Assembly: GCF_004001045.1 (NCBI RefSeq)
Contig: NZ_BIMK01000004.1
Location: forward strand, 1-64,000
Length of the DNA stretch: 64,000 bases
Reading direction: 5' to 3'
Origin: Paenibacillus chibensis
Lineage (GTDB): Bacteria > Bacillota > Bacilli > Paenibacillales > Paenibacillaceae
In this document: positions 1 to 8,534 of the stretch, piece by piece
Layout: each line of letters starts with the position of its first letter
Position numbering within the stretch: the first letter of the stretch is position 1
Made by a program: the position numbers and the translations under genes
The notes under the pieces: model-generated
What the model saw: only the letters and a program-made list of their open reading frames with translations
What the model was told of the DNA's origin: nothing
The model's database searches: none

Positions 1-1
1 T

Positions 2-289
2 GAAGGTCATCAGGTTATAAGTATCGAGGTCGCCCTGCCCAAAACAACACTTCTGGCCATCACAACCGATCACGGATATATCATGTGCGGAGCGCTTGAT
101 ATTCGTTTGTTAAATGAGAAATTAAACGATCGCCGCATTGTGGCAGGACGCGCAACCGGGGTACGAACAATAGAGCAATTGCTGGATGCCCCACTCGATA
201 TGGTGACCACAGAGGCGGAATTACGCGGAATTTGCCCTGGGATGAAAGGAGCAGATGCGCTTTTAAAGATGGTAAACGAGGTTAGTTAA
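2..289 (+). CDS. YunC-like DUF1805 protein, 3' part
   Basis: The gene is cut by the window edge; the frame is open from base 2 and the last 95 codons are visible. The segment LPKTTLLAITTDHGYIMCGALD followed by an AGRATGVRTIEQLLDAPL-type stretch fits the small DUF1805 family, of which B. subtilis YunC (about 100 aa) is a member; its biochemical role is not known to me. Only the first few residues seem to be missing. An internal ATG at 83 is in frame, but it lies in the middle of the conserved region and is not the start. dpaA follows 36 bp later on the same strand. Confidence 0.75.
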   Translation, partial: EGHQVISIEVALPKTTLLAITTDHGYIMCGALDIRLLNEKLNDRRIVAGRATGVRTIEQLLDAPLDMVTTEAELRGICPGMKGADALLKMVNEVS

Positions 290-325
290 TTTTAAATCCA
301 TACTTAAGGAAAGTAGGGGGATTTT

Positions 326-1252
326 TTGTTAACGGGTCTGCATATTGTTTTCCTTGGAGGCGATGCCCGGCATCTTGAAATCATTCGGTCATTCACAGAC
401 CTGGATGCAAATGTTGTGGTAATCGGTTATGAAGATTTGCACGAACAACTTCTTGAAGTTCAGCATTCCAAGCTTACGAGGGAGGTGCTTCGCAATGCTG
501 ATGTATTGATATTACCGGTTGTCGGTACAGACGACCATGGCAGAGTAGAGTCTTCATTTTCATCTGAAACGTTATTGCTGAACAAGGAATATATGTCTTC
601 CTTGCCGAAACACGCAAAAGTCTGTACTGGCATAGCCAAGTCTTACTTGAGGAACCTTTGCGTAGAACTAGGAATAGATCTGATTGAATTATTCAGCAGG
701 GACGATGTTGCCATATACAATTCCATTCCCACTGCGGAAGGCGCCTTATTGATGGCCATTCAACATACGGACATTACCATACATGGTTCGCGTTGTATGG
801 TGCTGGGTTTGGGGAGAATCGGTCTTACGTTAGCCGGCATGCTTCACCGCCTGGGAGCACACGTCAAAGCGGGGGTTCTGAAACCGGAGCAGTTTGCACG
901 TGCATGGGAGATGGGGATTGAGCCGTTTTATACGAAAGATTTGTACGATGAAGGCGTAAATGTGGATATTATTTTTAACACGGTTCCGGAGCAAATCCTT
1001 ACTTCTCGTGTGTTGACCCGTATTCCGCATCACGCTATTATTATTGATTTGGCTTCCAAACCAGGTGGGACCGATTTTCGTTTTGCCGAAAAACGTGGAA
1101 TCAAGGCCTTGTTGGCACCAAGTTTACCGGGATTGGCCGCCCCAAGAACGGCTGGACGTATATTGGCGAGAACGTTATGTCAATTGATCCAGGACGAACG
1201 GAGTCAAAATCGAGAGCAAATGGATATACTTGCTTGTCCTTCCGGGTTATGA
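326..1252 (+). CDS. dpaA: Dipicolinate synthase subunit A
   Basis: DpaA (SpoVFA) with DpaB makes dipicolinic acid from dihydrodipicolinate in the mother cell; DPA then fills the spore core. The 308-aa product has the family's N-terminal domain (about residues 5-125) and a Rossmann NAD(P)-binding domain with GLGRIG at 161-166. The start is a TTG at 326 behind a G-rich ribosome site (AGGGGG, 315-320); no ATG lies near the family's normal start. The family is usually about 300 aa, so it looks full length. In B. subtilis dpaB, asd, dapG and dapA follow; here no dpaB follows and the next gene is a sensor kinase. The subunit B partner must be elsewhere, or this is a second copy. Confidence 0.88.
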   Translation: MLTGLHIVFLGGDARHLEIIRSFTDLDANVVVIGYEDLHEQLLEVQHSKLTREVLRNADVLILPVVGTDDHGRVESSFSSETLLLNKEYMSSLPKHAKVCTGIAKSYLRNLCVELGIDLIELFSRDDVAIYNSIPTAEGALLMAIQHTDITIHGSRCMVLGLGRIGLTLAGMLHRLGAHVKAGVLKPEQFARAWEMGIEPFYTKDLYDEGVNVDIIFNTVPEQILTSRVLTRIPHHAIIIDLASKPGGTDFRFAEKRGIKALLAPSLPGLAAPRTAGRILARTLCQLIQDERSQNREQMDILACPSGL

Positions 1253-1313
1253 GATCGTGAACACTGAATAACGAATCAATTGAAGGTGTGATTACTTGTG
1301 TATACTTGATCAT

Positions 1314-1349
1314 AGAGGCTGGCAACTTTGCCGGCCTCCGTCTTATTTT
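1314..1349 (+). terminator. Probable terminator after dpaA
   Basis: Stem GAGGCTGGC / GCCGGCCTC with one mismatch around the loop AACTTT, then a T-containing run (TCTTATTTT). It is the only clear structure in the roughly 325 bp between dpaA and the kinase; that gap also holds a TATAAT at 1490-1495 that could serve the kinase, without a convincing -35. Confidence 0.4.
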
Positions 1350-1577
1350 CGTAAGAATTCGGATGATGAAGTGCGTGGTGAAGCGGCTCTTTCGCAGATC
1401 ACAAGTCGGTTCCGTTTCCATGGCTAGCGTTCGGGGACTCCAAGTTAAGTTGGTCTCGGAATCTTGTTCCAACTGTTACAAATGACCTATATAATAGAGT
1501 ACATACATAGGTTCTTAACAGAAGAACGTTACGTATGCAACTATACGCTTATTGCACAGTCGGAGGTTACTTGCACA

Positions 1578-3752
1578 ATGGATATTTCAGATTTGCTTTC
1601 GCATCCTGTCGCCCACCACGCATTTCATTATACACTTGTCGGAAAAGCTATGGTTCGGCTCGGCGGGGAAGTGGAAATGGTCAATCGCTCGCTATGCAAC
1701 ATGCTGGGCTATACAGAACAAGAACTGCTGCGAATGAGAATACATGATATCATTTATACGGAAGACGTTCCATTATATAACGGATCCATCAATGACTTGT
1801 TAGGCGGTAATTCCGATTATGTCGAAATGGAAAATCGTTATATTTGTCTTGACGGCAGACACAAATGGGGAACGACAACCCTATCGATCATCGAAGTGGA
1901 GGAATATCCGGAAAGGATATTCTTGATCCAGATTCAGGAGATCACGTATCGCAAAAGGCTTGTTGAATTGAACGAGGAATACGCGGATAAATTCAGAATG
2001 ATTGCTGACAATCATTCCGATCTTGTTTACGACGTCATGTTGGATGGAAGTATCAGCTATGTGAACCGCGCCTGCACGAAATTATTGGGCTATGACTTAT
2101 ACGAATTGGAAAGAACACTTGGAGACATCATTTGGAAAAGTCTGGAGCACGTGACGGAAACGTATACCAATGCCCCGTTTGAAATGGAAACTTCAATTGA
2201 AGCGAAAGACGGCCAAATATTAAAATTCAGCGTATTGCATATCCCGAATTTCATTCAGAATGAACTCGTAGGGCTGCATTGCATCGCAAGGGATATTACC
2301 CTGCAATCCAGTATGGAAAAGGCCCTGAAGCACAGCGAGAAAAAGTATCGTTTGTTAGCGGACCACACGGGGGAAATGATTGCTACACTGAATATCAATG
2401 GCATTATCTACTACATATCGCCGGCGTGCAAACCATTGCTGGGTTATGATGCGACGGAATTGATAGGAAGACCTGTCTGGGAACTGTTCTATCCTCCCGA
2501 TATAGAAAAATTGGACAACTCGCAAGAGTGGATGAATGAAGACGGTTATGTCAACATTTTGCGATTACGTCGAAGAGACGGCTCCTTTGTTTGGGTGGAG
2601 GTCGTAAGCAACACGCTACGGTACGATTCGGGCAATGTTCGTGAAATAGTTAAGGTTTTTCGAGATATCACGAGCCGAAAGACGCTGGAAGACGTCCTGG
2701 CTACTCAAGAACGTGTCATGAGTGGTATTGTCGAAATGATGGATGTCGGCGTTGTGATTTGTGATGAAAATGGGATATTGACAAGCATGAATAGAGCCGC
2801 AAGACAATTGCACGAATTCGTACAGATACCTCTTTCTCCCGAACACTGGAGTTCTACATACGGATTGTATGAATCGGATGGAAAAACGCTGTTGAGCAAG
2901 GAACGCGTCCCGCTTTATCGGGCGTATCGGGGCGAAAGTTTCCGCGATCTGGAAATGGTCGTTAAAAAGTCGAATGGCGAGCATCGCCTCGTTCTCTGTC
3001 ATGGGAAGCCGATCATTGTTCACAATAAAATTGTGGGCGGCATTTGTGTCATGCACGATATTACCGAATTTGATGCAGCCAAGCAATCTGCTCATCAGGC
3101 AGACAAATTATCCATAGCGGGTCAAATGGCCGCGGGAATTGCGCATGAAATTCGAAACCCGCTTACCGCGCTGAAAGGATTTCTGCAATTGTTAAGCGCC
3201 GGCAACGAAAATGGAAGTAAGTACTACGATATTATGAAGGATGAATTAACTCGTATCGAACTTATTCTAAATGAACTGCTGGCCTTAGCCAAACCGCAAG
3301 AGATGAACATGACGCGGCATGATCTTTCCGAGCTGATTCAGGATATCGTCGTGCTGCTTCAGGCGCAGGCCACTTTACATAATGTTGAAATTCACTTTCA
3401 TCCAACCAAGGAATCCGTGCAGATCCGGTGCGATGGAAATAAAATGAAACAGTTATTTATTAATTTGATTAAGAATGCCATTGAAGCGATGCCTGAAGGG
3501 GGAACTGTCTGGATCGAACAAATGCGATGCGATGAATGGGTTAAAGTAAGCATAAGGGATAACGGGGTTGGAATTCCGCAAGAATTGTTGCAAAAGATCG
3601 GACAACCCTTTTTTACGCAGAAAGAGACAGGAACGGGTCTCGGGCTATCCATTTGTTATCAGATTGCAGAGTATCACAATGCGAATATTGAGGTTGCAAG
3701 CGAGGTTGGTGAAGGTACAACTTTCACCGTATCGTTTCCCGTCGCTCTGTAA
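1578..3752 (+). CDS. Sporulation-type PAS sensor histidine kinase
   Basis: A 724-aa cytosolic kinase of the KinA/KinE type that would feed phosphate into the sporulation phosphorelay (family inference; the signal is unknown). Four PAS-like units come in order, at about residues 15-130, 135-255, 257-375 and 380-495; each repeats the pattern 'NRxxxxxLGY' or a relative of it. The HisKA domain follows with H523 in AGIAHEIRNPL, then HATPase_c with IKNAIEA, DNGVGIP and GTGLGLSIC. No membrane segment is seen. I chose ATG 1578 because GGAGGT lies at 1562-1567; the frame is open upstream to 1464 but has no good ribosome site. A related but degenerate kinase follows at 3911. Confidence 0.85.
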   Translation: MDISDLLSHPVAHHAFHYTLVGKAMVRLGGEVEMVNRSLCNMLGYTEQELLRMRIHDIIYTEDVPLYNGSINDLLGGNSDYVEMENRYICLDGRHKWGTTTLSIIEVEEYPERIFLIQIQEITYRKRLVELNEEYADKFRMIADNHSDLVYDVMLDGSISYVNRACTKLLGYDLYELERTLGDIIWKSLEHVTETYTNAPFEMETSIEAKDGQILKFSVLHIPNFIQNELVGLHCIARDITLQSSMEKALKHSEKKYRLLADHTGEMIATLNINGIIYYISPACKPLLGYDATELIGRPVWELFYPPDIEKLDNSQEWMNEDGYVNILRLRRRDGSFVWVEVVSNTLRYDSGNVREIVKVFRDITSRKTLEDVLATQERVMSGIVEMMDVGVVICDENGILTSMNRAARQLHEFVQIPLSPEHWSSTYGLYESDGKTLLSKERVPLYRAYRGESFRDLEMVVKKSNGEHRLVLCHGKPIIVHNKIVGGICVMHDITEFDAAKQSAHQADKLSIAGQMAAGIAHEIRNPLTALKGFLQLLSAGNENGSKYYDIMKDELTRIELILNELLALAKPQEMNMTRHDLSELIQDIVVLLQAQATLHNVEIHFHPTKESVQIRCDGNKMKQLFINLIKNAIEAMPEGGTVWIEQMRCDEWVKVSIRDNGVGIPQELLQKIGQPFFTQKETGTGLGLSICYQIAEYHNANIEVASEVGEGTTFTVSFPVAL

Positions 3753-3910
3753 CAACGAATTTAATAACTTCTTTGAAAGTGGGTTTAATTTTATTCATAA
3801 CCCATCCACTTCGTGACGAGAAATTCGCTCGCTTGTTTACTGCAGTTTGCACATGATAAGTGGCCGGGAAGGGAGTTAATGGAGGAAGCAAATGGAGGAC
3901 GTTAATAGAG

Positions 3911-4954
3911 ATGAAGCAAATCGTAGAGTTCCTTATGAATTCCGATCAAATGGATATTGGACTGGCTGTCGTTGATTCAGAAGCCAGAATTTTATGGTTA
4001 AATACAACCATGAACACATGGTACTCAGTAACCCCCGAAGAAGAATTCCCTGCACACTCGGCAATACAAGCGATCGTGGGGCAAGTATTGCAGGATAAAA
4101 AGAATTACCCGGGAGTACTCGTACAAGAGAAGTTAGATGGCAAAGTGCGATCCATGATCGCCTATGTATACCCTCAGTTAAAAGGGGAATGTTTTGTTCT
4201 AATGGCCGATATCCAAGATTTTCAACAGTACGTGCAAATTCAATGTGAGAAAGAAAGAAGGGAAACGATTGGGCATATGGCGGCGGGCACAGCCAATATC
4301 ATTTTAAATCCTTTAGCGGTAATCAAAGGGACGCTTCAACTTCTGGAAAAAAGTTCGAAGGATCATGTTTCCGTTTTGCAATTTGCGGCATCTCCGCCTC
4401 ATCAGAAAATGACAGGATACTTTAAGCTGCTCGATGAGCAAATTCAGACGATCGACAAAGCGTTGCAGCGGTTTTTGCTCTTTGGAAAGCCTTCCGAATT
4501 GAAATTTGTTCCTGTTTCCGTCATTTCGTTCATGCAGGAATGGGTTCCCGGTATACAAATCCAAGCACTAGACAAAAAAGTGCGTTTCGCTTTGGAATAT
4601 CCGGAGCGAAACGGCTTTGTGTTAGGAGACCCCAAGCTGCTGCGAGCGGCGCTGCAAGAAATCATTGACAACGCATTAGATGCAAGTCCCCCAGGTTCTG
4701 TCTTAACGCTCCGAATAAACATTACGGATAATCATATCCACATCATTGTTCGCGATCAAGGAGCAGGAATTCCAAAAGATCTGCAGTCCCGAATCATCCT
4801 ACCGTTTATTACAAGTAAACCGGACGCTATCGGATTTGGGCTTAGTTTCAGTCATGCTATGATCGCAAAAATGGGGGGCTCTTTGAATTTCGAAAGCTCG
4901 GAGGTCGGCACAAATGTTATCGTTCAATTACCGACATTTACGGGAACAACTTAA
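3911..4954 (+). CDS. Kinase-like protein lacking the phospho-acceptor His
   Basis: A 347-aa paralogue-like relative of the sporulation kinases: one N-terminal PAS-like sensor (about 10-110), a dimerisation/H-box region and a C-terminal HATPase_c domain. The H-box reads GHMAAGTANIILNPL where active kinases have GxMAAGxAHEIRNPL: the His is Asn129, and the following Glu and Arg are Ile and Leu. The ATP-binding boxes look usable (IIDNALDA, DQGAGIP, GFGLSFS). It should not autophosphorylate by the normal route; it may dimerise with and tune another kinase, or act as a sink or scaffold. ATG 3911 is preceded by GGAGG at 3894; GTG 3860 is an in-frame alternative. It lies 158 bp behind the four-PAS kinase. 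Confidence 0.75.
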   Translation: MKQIVEFLMNSDQMDIGLAVVDSEARILWLNTTMNTWYSVTPEEEFPAHSAIQAIVGQVLQDKKNYPGVLVQEKLDGKVRSMIAYVYPQLKGECFVLMADIQDFQQYVQIQCEKERRETIGHMAAGTANIILNPLAVIKGTLQLLEKSSKDHVSVLQFAASPPHQKMTGYFKLLDEQIQTIDKALQRFLLFGKPSELKFVPVSVISFMQEWVPGIQIQALDKKVRFALEYPERNGFVLGDPKLLRAALQEIIDNALDASPPGSVLTLRINITDNHIHIIVRDQGAGIPKDLQSRIILPFITSKPDAIGFGLSFSHAMIAKMGGSLNFESSEVGTNVIVQLPTFTGTT

Positions 4955-5150
4955 AATTGTCGGTAACATTGCTGTAAATGCCAATGGCTACACAACAAAC
5001 CCTCAAAAAATTTTTTCGGGGGCTATTGCCGGGAGTTTCTGACCAAAGGCATATTCCAATTCAACTATGCAGGGTAGCAAAGAATAATATTTTCCGAAGA
5101 GTACAAAATAAAGCTGAAAAAAAAGATAATGTGACAATGGAGGAACTTAC

Positions 5151-5588
5151 ATGCCGCTCATTCCTTGGGATTCGTTTCGCAATACCGATCTATGGAGAAG
5201 GGATTTGGAAAAAATTTTTAACGAAGGTTTTCCTGAAATAGGCGCGCGTCTGGGATTTGCTACCCCTCGTATTGATGTATTTGAGACTGAACATGAAGTG
5301 ATTGCTTCTTGTGAAATCCCTGGTTTGGATAAAAAAGAAGACCTTCATATCGATGTGGATGAAAACATGCTTACAATTAGTGGGACCATAAAGCAAGCGA
5401 ATGAAGTGAAGCAGGAACAAATACATCGCAAAGAACGGTTTGTCGGACGGTTCCAACGGTCGGTGTCTTTGCCATCACGCGTTCAAACGGAAGGAACGAC
5501 AGCCACGTACCGCAACGGTGTCCTTGAAGTTCGCATGCCGAAATTAAAAGCCGATACCCAACGGCAAATTGATGTGCAGTTTCATTAA
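5151..5588 (+). CDS. Small heat-shock protein, Hsp20 family
   Basis: An ATP-independent holdase chaperone of 145 aa that binds unfolding proteins in large oligomers. The alpha-crystallin domain covers about residues 40-135, from PRIDVFETEHEVIASCEIPGL through FQRSVSLP to the usual YRNGVLEVRMPK end strand. The N-terminal arm (MPLIPWDSF...) is short and the C-terminal IxI anchor is not obvious. GGAGG at 5139 supports ATG 5151. No CIRCE element was recognised upstream. A Gln-rich small protein follows about 105 bp later. Confidence 0.9.
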   Translation: MPLIPWDSFRNTDLWRRDLEKIFNEGFPEIGARLGFATPRIDVFETEHEVIASCEIPGLDKKEDLHIDVDENMLTISGTIKQANEVKQEQIHRKERFVGRFQRSVSLPSRVQTEGTTATYRNGVLEVRMPKLKADTQRQIDVQFH

Positions 5589-5693
5589 AATGAATTGTGA
5601 GATCACAATATAGGCGTTACATGAAAAATGGGCGCTTGCACATAATAAGCTTTGGGGGATGAAGTCCTACCATATTGAAGGAGGTCAAAAATC

Positions 5694-6041
5694 GTGTATC
5701 AACAAAACCTTTCACAGCAAGCAAGCCAATGCGCGCAGATTATTCAACAGTTGATCCAGCAAACCCAGCAATCGAGCAACATGTATCAACAAATGTTGCA
5801 ACAGGAGCAGCAAAACGCCGCCCAACTGGATCAGCTGGCCCAGAAAGAACGTCAAGCGGTTCAAACCATTCAATCTGTTCTGCAAGGACATCAAACTGCC
5901 ATACAGCAGATGCAGCAGGCGATGCAAATTTGTTCTCAGCTTCAACAAACAGCGCAACAACAAGCCGGCGTGCAGAATGCGGGCTGGCCAATGGCTCAGA
6001 GCTGGCAGAATCAGAATTTGCAGCCACGGCAGTATCAATAG
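5694..6041 (+). CDS. Gln-rich coiled-coil small protein
   Basis: Function unknown. The 115-aa product is extremely rich in Gln (runs such as IQQLIQQTQQ and AQQQAG), with Ala, Leu and Met in a heptad-like spacing that suggests helices or a coiled coil. There is no signal peptide and no membrane segment. The start is a GTG at 5694 behind a strong GGAGGT (5682-5687). It ends in a clean bidirectional terminator. Sporulation genes upstream make a spore-associated role possible, but that is only inference. Confidence 0.6.
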   Translation: MYQQNLSQQASQCAQIIQQLIQQTQQSSNMYQQMLQQEQQNAAQLDQLAQKERQAVQTIQSVLQGHQTAIQQMQQAMQICSQLQQTAQQQAGVQNAGWPMAQSWQNQNLQPRQYQ

Positions 6042-6047
6042 AACAGC

Positions 6048-6095
6048 AAGTGAAAAAACGATCGCTTTAAAAAGAAGGCGGTCGTTTTTTCACTT
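6048..6095 (+). terminator. Bidirectional terminator
   Basis: Arms AAGTGAAAAAACGATCGC and GCGGTCGTTTTTTCACTT pair with one bulge around an A-rich loop; both strands end in T runs. It closes the Gln-rich gene. Confidence 0.85.
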
Positions 6096-6650
6096 GACGA
6101 TGCGTATACCCCAAAACCATTCAGCCGATTTTCTTTGCAAATAAGTCCCAAATGCCGCGCAAAAGGTTCAGCAACATGCCGAACGAGACTTGCACCCCTG
6201 CCTTGCCTAGCGCCTTCAGCCTCCCGAGCCAACCAGCGCGCCTTGGCTTGGGAGGCGACCTGACAAGCAAGCTGCGCAAGATTTGGGAGGGATACAGGCA
6301 TGGCAACTGCAAAATTTCGCGAGGAGCAGTAATCGTGATCAGCGTATGCAAGGTTTGCGGGGCTGAAGAGCGGGAGGATACGAAGGCGGCAGCGGAAGGC
6401 AGTGTATCCGACACCATTCTTCATTTAGTCTGCCTTGCGGATCGGCAGCAGTACATCGGCGGTACAGCTGCGGATCATTTGCTGCCCTAGCCGGGATCTG
6501 CTTCCGGTTTTGTTCATGGATGGACTAGAAGCCCTTGAATTGCGGTTCTTCCCTGGGTGCTTTTCAGCGAAGCCAGGCAAGTTTTGACCTGAGTAGCTAC
6601 AGTCATTGCCCCAATCCCTCCTTTCCTGATTATCTCTCATATAAGATAAG
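6096..6650. other. Intergenic stretch without a supported gene
   Basis: All reading frames here are short and lack recognisable domains and ribosome sites. The high GC content and broken frames suggest decayed coding sequence continuing into the fragments downstream, but I could not name a parent gene. Confidence 0.5.
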
Positions 6651-6854
6651 ATGTCTTTTTCAGCTGCGGGCGCCGTCGCGACCGTCCCGATCACCAGTTT
6701 TGGAAACTCTCTGGTTCATGGTGCGCTTCAGGAGCTGCAGCAGGATGGATGGATCGGCATCATCATCGGGATTTTTGAGTTAACGAGCGCCGGCGTTTCA
6801 GCAGCGATCATTTTCTCTTTTCTTGCGTCGCTCGTAGCAAAGCCTCGTGGATAA
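6651..6854 (+). pseudogene. SpoVA-family protein, C-terminal fragment
   Basis: The 67 residues match the C-terminal end of SpoVAC/SpoVAE-type membrane proteins, which take part in DPA uptake into spores: VATVPITSFGNSLVHGAL, then a hydrophobic TSAGVSAAIIFSFLASL helix and a closing KPRG. Family members are about 115-150 aa, so the N-terminal half is missing and there is no ribosome site at the first ATG. It is read as a gene remnant; a short expressed peptide cannot be excluded. Confidence 0.65.
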
Positions 6855-6898
6855 AGCATGTGCCCGGCTTCTAAGATAGGAGCCGTACCTACTACGGA

Positions 6899-7075
6899 AG
6901 CCGGGTACAGATTTACATGTACGAAAAAGGGATGCTGCACGCAAAGGTGATGGTCGTCGATGAGGAAACGGCTGTGGTATGTTCGGCGAATTATGATTTT
7001 AAGAAGCAATCGCCTCAATTACAAGGTGTGCGAAGTTTTGTACAGCGCCGGCGTAGCGCGGGAACTCACGGAGCA
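6899..7075 (+). pseudogene. Cardiolipin synthase C-terminal fragment, frameshifted
   Basis: One frame gives VQIYMYEKGMLHAKVMVVDEE then VVCSANYDF, the second phospholipase-D HKD motif (HAKxxxxD) of cardiolipin synthase. The homologous sequence then jumps to another frame, RLNYKVCEVLYSAGVARELTEQ, the normal continuation in Cls. The first 400 or so residues are absent. It is therefore a truncated, frameshifted remnant. Confidence 0.7.
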
Positions 7076-7222
7076 ATCTGCTTGCCTCGCTGTTATAGCT
7101 CGCGGGTTAACGCACCAGGTATGGTATGAATTTCTTACAAGACATTTCATAGAGGAGCATCCTACAGAACAGATTTATGACGATTTGTGTAAAGAACTAG
7201 GAGTAACGCTCACCTGTAATGC

Positions 7223-7591
7223 CTGGAGACGTTTCGAGAGCTGCATACCGCATTCGAGCTCGCTTACCGTGCGCAGGGCTTGAAGCCGCAGCGCCACGGC
7301 CTGCCGCTGCATACAGCTAAGGAGTGGAACGCAATGCTGGCCGCAGCCGGGTTTATGAACCCGCGGCGCCGCCAAAACGTCCGCATCGAACGGTACCCGA
7401 CGGTGCGCGATTTTCTCCATGCGATAAAAGCGATCGGCGCCAGCGCCTCGGTAGCCTCCCCTTCCGGCCGAATCGGCCTACGCCGCCTTTTTCACGACAT
7501 GTTCCAGCACTACGAGACGCGATACGGCGACTCTAATGGCATCCTTGCGACATATGAGCTGCTGTTGCTGCATGGTTTCGCTCCGAAATAA
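7223..7591 (+). pseudogene. BioC-like methyltransferase C-terminal fragment
   Basis: The frame opens just after a stop at 7217 and reads TFRELHTAFELAYRAQGL, EEW-like KEWNAMLAAAGF, VRIERYPTVRDFLHAIKAIGAS and ATYELLLLHG. This is the C-terminal third of malonyl-ACP O-methyltransferase BioC (biotin synthesis), whose SAM-binding half is missing. About 145 bp upstream (7076-7222) is open in another frame with a segment I do not recognise (VWYEFLTRHFIEEHP). Confidence 0.65.
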
Positions 7592-8116
7592 AGTATCACC
7601 GAGGGAGAGGATGAAGAACAGGAAACCGTCTACGGAACGTTAGCGTATATTATGTTGAAATTGGCAGTAATGACGAAGCGAATAATCATAAACAGCTAAA
7701 TCCTTAGAGTAAGAAAAATAACAGGGACAACGAGGGCTTAGTACAAAAATTTACATATGCATCTCTCGTCTGGAAAAGTTTAAATTCTGCATGTTTAGTT
7801 CTGGAGAGACAAATAGACTACCAGAACAACCAATCGTGGCAGCCTATTTGCTCTAAGTGCAAGGAGGGGACTGTACCCCACCATTAGTATATATACCGAG
7901 GAGGTTGTTTAAGTACAATTATCGAGTCGGAACGAGGTCCGATTTAAACATTTGATTTCTAGACGTATTTGTGGTAATTTTAGAAAAGTGAATTCACGGT
8001 TTACACAGGGACGGTGTGTAACCAATAAAAACTCAATTAGAACAAGGAGTATTGGGGAATTACACAGTATGCGTTCTTCAATATTGCCATTTTAATTAGG
8101 GAAAGGACTGAACAGC
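7592..8116. other. Gap upstream of rpsR
   Basis: No gene is supported. Just before rpsR, 8084-8095 reads TTGCCATTTTAA, i.e. LPF-stop, the signature tip of single-stranded DNA-binding protein, at the normal ssb-rpsR distance; nothing else of ssb or rpsF is visible. The gap is AT-richer than its surroundings. Confidence 0.45.
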
Positions 8117-8389
8117 ATGGCTTTTAAACAAAGAGAAGGCGGAGACAACGATAAAAGACCGGCTCGCCGCGGCGGCCGTAACAAACGTCGTAAAGTGTGC
8201 TTCTTCACTGTGAACAAAATTACTCACATTGACTATAAAGACACGGACCTGCTGAAGAAATTCATCAGCGAACGCGGTAAAATTTTGCCACGTCGTGTGA
8301 CTGGCACGAGTGCAAAATACCAACGCATGCTGACGATTGCGATCAAACGCTCCCGTCAAATCGCGTTGCTGCCTTACACAACGGAATAG
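8117..8389 (+). CDS. rpsR: 30S ribosomal protein S18
   Basis: S18 binds the platform of the 30S subunit next to S6. The 90-aa sequence carries the basic N-terminal tail ([17 protein letters not shown]) and the conserved core [23 protein letters not shown] with the [19 protein letters not shown] end, which is full family length. GGAAAGGA at 8100 precedes ATG 8117. In Bacillales it normally ends the operon rpsF-ssb-rpsR; here neither partner is upstream and the area in front is degraded, so it may be a relocated or second copy. Confidence 0.95.
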   Translation: MAFKQREGGDNDKRPARRGGRNKRRKVCFFTVNKITHIDYKDTDLLKKFISERGKILPRRVTGTSAKYQRMLTIAIKRSRQIALLPYTTE

Positions 8390-8406
8390 TCCGTTACGCG
8401 TACAAG

Positions 8407-8445
8407 ACCAGCATTCTGGATGACTCCAGGGTGCTGGTTTTTTGC
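8407..8445 (+). terminator. Terminator after rpsR
   Basis: ACCAGCATTCTGG / CCAGGGTGCTGGT stem with loop ATGACT, followed by a T run. Confidence 0.85.
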
Positions 8446-8534
8446 ATTGTTCAATACTCTGCCATTTGAATAATGCCATAGGGAAGAGGTATCATAATAG
8501 CTGTCATTCGTGAAAGGCCCAAGGGAAGTGAGAA

